A DNA stretch of 64,000 bases from Chimonanthus salicifolius (Eukaryota > Streptophyta > Magnoliopsida > Laurales > Calycanthaceae): the NCBI GenBank assembly GCA_013350335.1, contig CM023541.1:39672739-39736738 (forward strand), in the 5' to 3' direction. The notes under the pieces were generated by a model. The model was not told the origin of the DNA. It ran no database searches and saw nothing but the letters and a program-made list of their open reading frames with translations. The position numbers were made by a program, and so were the translations under genes. This document shows, in pieces, positions 60,661-64,000 of the stretch; the first letter of the stretch is position 1, and each line of letters begins with the position of its first letter.

Positions 60661-61487
60661 AACCAAGAGGTAAACATCTCTGGCTTGTACCTTCTCGACT
60701 GCAGAGGAGGCGGCTCTTGCATATGATGAAGCTTAAAGGGCAATGTATGACCCTTGTGCGCGACTTAATCTCCCTGAGCGTCTCTCTGAATGCAGTAACC
60801 AAAAAGATTCACCAGCGGCATTGCAATCGTCATCTAAAATTACAATCACTTCACACCATTCTGAGAGTTTTGTTACTGAAGAATCCAAACTAGAGGATTC
60901 AAGAGTTGATTGTGAATATGATTTCAGAGGAGATGGCGCAGTGTTGAGCATGAAGCTCCCACGAATATAGTGGAGTCAGAAATTCGAGAAGAGACCATTG
61001 ACTATCTCCTGAGAACAATGATTTCATGATTGATGTGGATGATTTAATGCAACTAATGGATGATGACCTTGACGATGAGTCTGCACAACCAAGGACCATC
61101 CAACATTTGGAGAGGAACAACTTCAATATGGGTCACATTCCGCCTCCATTTTGCAATTGCAGAATTTAAATTCATACTACCAGCCAGCATTTGAAGAGGA
61201 ATGATTTCCATGTGGGTCACATTCAGCCTCTTTTATTCCGATGCAGAATTCAAATGAACTAGGTAGCTTGTGTGACCGTTGACTACAGTGTTGGTGCTAA
61301 CGAATACATACTAGAGGATCCGACAGCTGATTGTGAATTCAGATTGCAGTATTCAGATTTAGGTGATCAAGATCCAATTGATAGTGGACTCTTTAATTCC
61401 TTCGATGTATATGGAACATCTTGCGAGCAAGAGCCAAATTACGAGAACCTCTTTAATTCTTTTTCTGGATCATCAACTGAAGATTGA
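60657..61487 (+). pseudogene. DREB2-type AP2/ERF pseudogene, copy 2
   Basis: Only the second half of AP2 is present, starting at QPRGKHLW, so the DNA-contacting N-terminal strands are missing. A one-base loss follows HLWL, and a stop lies in DEA-RAMYDPCARLNLPE. The frame from 60743 (MYDPCARLNLPERLSE) stays open to 60969. Further breaks occur at 61020-61250. The C-terminal frame 61272-61487 ends SGSSTED-stop. It keeps the DREB2 consensus better than copy 1 after the AP2 domain. The 5' truncation point coincides with the polygalacturonase junction. Confidence 0.85.
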
Positions 61488-61642
61488 AAAGATGTATGAC
61501 TCCCTCCTATGACCTCAAGTGACTGCTGGTTGTTTTCAATAGGGGGATCACAAAGACACAATTGGTGATTCATACACTACGAAAGCTGACAGGTTTGAGC
61601 TAATTATCGACGTGGGGTCTGTCCATTCTTTTGAAAAAAAGG

Positions 61643-61903
61643 ATGAGCACCTTTCTATTTCTGTTCTTTGTTCTTCACCCGCTAGTTGAAGGGTCGAAAC
61701 TGTATTCTTCTAGATTGTTGTCATCTGTTATGACTTCTGTTAAGAAGAACAAAAATTTAGATGGTCAAAACGAAAAGCAAATTAAATCTTCTTCTAGAAA
61801 ACTAAAACCCATCTTTAAAAATAATAATAATAAAAACAAAAACAAAACGCAAAACAAGAAGACCACTGATTCTGGGAAAAAAAAAAAAAAAAATCCTCGT
61901 TAA
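61643..61903 (+). CDS. Short ORF of unknown function
   Basis: 86 codons from the ATG at 61643 (an upstream in-frame TTG is not a plant start). Residues 1-17 (MSTFLFLFFVLHPLVEG) look like a signal peptide. The rest is Lys/Asn-rich and ends in a poly-Lys run from an A-tract. Its ATG lies in the outermost part of the right inverted-repeat arm. I do not recognise a family; it may be the first exon of a gene, a remnant or chance. Confidence 0.25.
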   Translation: MSTFLFLFFVLHPLVEGSKLYSSRLLSSVMTSVKKNKNLDGQNEKQIKSSSRKLKPIFKNNNNKNKNKTQNKKTTDSGKKKKKNPR

Positions 61904-64000
61904 CACCTTCCCCTGTCCATCATAAAGTCTTTTCTTTCAAATTTCAGTATAGAACAAATCAATTTTTTTGCCAGAGAAACAGATTGTTTTCTCTTTCTTT
62001 TCTTTCTTGCAGAGAAAGAAAGGAAGATTGCAGAGAGAAAGAGAGTGAACAGACGTTTGAAAATCCTCCAATCACCCTTACCTTTTAGTTAACTCTATCA
62101 GGGATACGAGGCAATTAACACACCTCATTTAAAATTTGAGTTTAGTTTAAATAAAAAATCGACACATTCTTAATTTGGTCATTTATATGGCTCAATCTGC
62201 CAGAAGTACATAAATTTTATAAACATGTACACACTCAAAATTTGAATATTTATTTGATAATTTTTTAAATTTTACTTTATAAATATTATATTTTAATAAT
62301 GGAGATTGATTTTGATAGTTGTCTCTTTACTTGAAATATGTCAATTCAATGTGTATAAATCAATTATCTACTCAATTAGATAGCTTGACTGGTTAACCGA
62401 TTTAACCCAACTTGAATTGATTGGCCCAAATTAAAATTGGTTTGAGGTTTTAAAATGATTTGAGTTATGAGCAGCTTAGGAAAGGACTAAAATATGTACT
62501 AAATTAAAAAATAGTAATTCAAATTTAATTTAGATAATATTTGACTCTTGACCTGACTCGATTGCCCAAATGACACACAAATTTTTCAAAAAAAAAAAAA
62601 AATTTGATTTGAATTTAAGAGAGAAAATAACAATTTTAATATTTTTGATGCAGCACGGACGCCTGATTTCGGTCGGTCAAAACCGCAGAAACAGTACTAA
62701 GAAAGAAGAAATTTTCACCTTTTTTATTTATTTTCCTTTTTATTTTGTTTTTTTTATTTTTCTCTTTGGTATGATTGTATAAAATCCCCAAATCGGATTG
62801 TAAACGCAACATTTGATTAATACATAAAATTGAAAGTTCTCCAACTCCTTACCTTTAAGCCTCCCTCCACAGCGACGGTGCTCGATGTTACCGCCGGACA
62901 GTCTCCCGTCCGTCACACTGGGAGAGCGTCTGCGGCTCAGCCACTCTCGCCGTCCCTATTCTTCGCCCGCTGCAGCCCGTCGCCTGGGCAGCCTCGCTGC
63001 CCAGCGCCGTCTCAGCCAACTCCGCCGCTCGCGTCAACCCTACTCTCAGCCTCTCTCTCTTTCTCCCATCATATATCTTTCCTGCTCCCCTTTCACCGAG
63101 TCATCCGTACTATTTAGGGTTCACGCCTGTTTATATATTATTATCACTTAAATATTTAAAATGCAAAATTTAGAACCCCTTTAATCATTTTTGTCTCTAA
63201 GAATAGAATTTAAATAAATTCAATGGTTGAGAACACTTGGATGGATGTTTTAAATTAAGATTAAAAATTCTTATGAAATATTTTGGTGTTAGGCCCATTT
63301 AACATTAAAATTTTGATATTTTCAGAAAGATAAAAATTACTATAACAAACCTTGGATGAAATGGGTGAAATTTTTGGCCAATTTGAATAATTTTTTTGTT
63401 TATTTTAGATTTTTCCCTAAATCTTTTATTGAAATTAAATACGAAGCAACTAGTAAATAATATGTTTTAAATCTTTTAAAGAATTAGATGTTTATGATTC
63501 AATTTCACATTCTATAAACAAATTCATAATTGAGTCAAGTTTGAGTTAAGTATTACTTGAATATATTAGTTAAGTATTACTTGAATATATTTTGAACAAA
63601 TCGATTGATTCTTAATAATATTCACTTAAAAATAACAAAATCAACATGTGGAGCTCACAAAAATCACTTTAATTAATAAGATCTATGTTTAAATATGACA
63701 CCCACACAAAATTATTCTAATTAAAACAATGAAGTGATAATTTTTTTAACTTCTAAATTTTTATAGCCTCTATTTGTCAAAACCTAAAAGTCCAATAAGA
63801 TAGTATGAGCCTAAAACTTCACATAAATCCCAATTAATGTTTAAAATCCTATACATCTCTCATAAAATGTGAGTCCAACTCAATTTACAACCCAACTTAA
63901 CTATTTATTTAATAAATTGAGTTGACAAAACTGGTCCATCAAATTAAATCACTCAATGACAAAGTAAAATTTAAGTAAATTTATTGCACATTACTAACTA
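61904..64000. other. Intergenic DNA with a GC-rich block
   Basis: Bases 62870-63065 are much richer in GC than their surroundings (CGCCGTC / CGCCCGCTGCAGCCC words) and end in a (CT)-rich tract. They could be a leader or first exon of a gene or transposon, but no motif is recognisable in either open frame. The rest is AT-rich. Confidence 0.4.

Larger units (their letters stand above)
56765..61645. repeat. Large inverted repeat of two DREB2 pseudogenes
   Basis: Left arm about 56765-57925 (minus), right arm about 60657-61645 (plus), spacer 2.7 kb. The arms share coding and 3'-flank sequence, to beyond GTGGGGTCTGTCCATT. The best stretch (57660-57760 against 60840-60940) differs at about 2-3 of 95 bases; elsewhere indels reduce the match. 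Confidence 0.85.

Noticed and set aside
62830..63151. Two overlapping plus-strand frames in the GC-rich block
   Set aside because: Both are Ser/Pro/Arg-rich readings of a GC-rich tract without recognisable domain; neither can be preferred.

Overview
The window is nuclear DNA from a flowering plant. Genes have canonical GT-AG introns, several of them kilobases long. Intergenic and intronic DNA is AT-rich and crowded with plant transposable elements (L1-type LINEs with RNase H, RTE LINEs, tRNA-type SINEs, solo LTRs, hAT and Mutator-like MITEs). Very large TE-filled introns would suit a magnoliid or early-diverging eudicot, but that is inference. I see no bacterial operon, CRISPR array, rRNA or tRNA gene.

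Layout. (1) 586-13935, minus: an alpha/beta-hydrolase gene with five exons recovered and the last exon beyond the left edge. Its introns carry SINEs, a LINE 3' end, an RTE fragment and a degenerate tandem repeat. (2) 14.2-31.0 kb: gene-free DNA holding a SINE, three related Mutator-like MITEs, a hAT-like inverted-repeat element and about 7 kb of LTR-like sequence (23396-30551) with three repeated perfect hairpins. (3) 31376-54213, plus: a complete seven-exon gene for an 822-residue EF-hand carrier protein, orthologous to Arabidopsis SAMTL (At2g35800). Its first intron is 12.7 kb and contains a satellite-like higher-order repeat split by an antisense 5.85-kb LINE with a recognisable target-site duplication. 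Intron 5 carries two related solo LTRs and a perfect hAT MITE. (4) 54.2-61.65 kb: 3' flank, then two inverted copies of a DREB2-type AP2/ERF pseudogene flanking a broken polygalacturonase pseudogene. (5) 61.65-64 kb: one short signal-peptide-like ORF of unknown status and AT-rich DNA with a GC-rich block.

The two intact genes appear unrelated: a membrane-anchored hydrolase-like protein and a probable plastid or mitochondrial carrier. The most unusual structures are the satellite-type array inside the SAMTL intron, the inverted DREB2 pseudogene pair that could form a long hairpin RNA, the repeated hairpins in the LTR-like block, and a MITE family with internally amplified repeats. All element and exon boundaries were worked out by eye from splice sites, family motifs and duplications; no database search was run.
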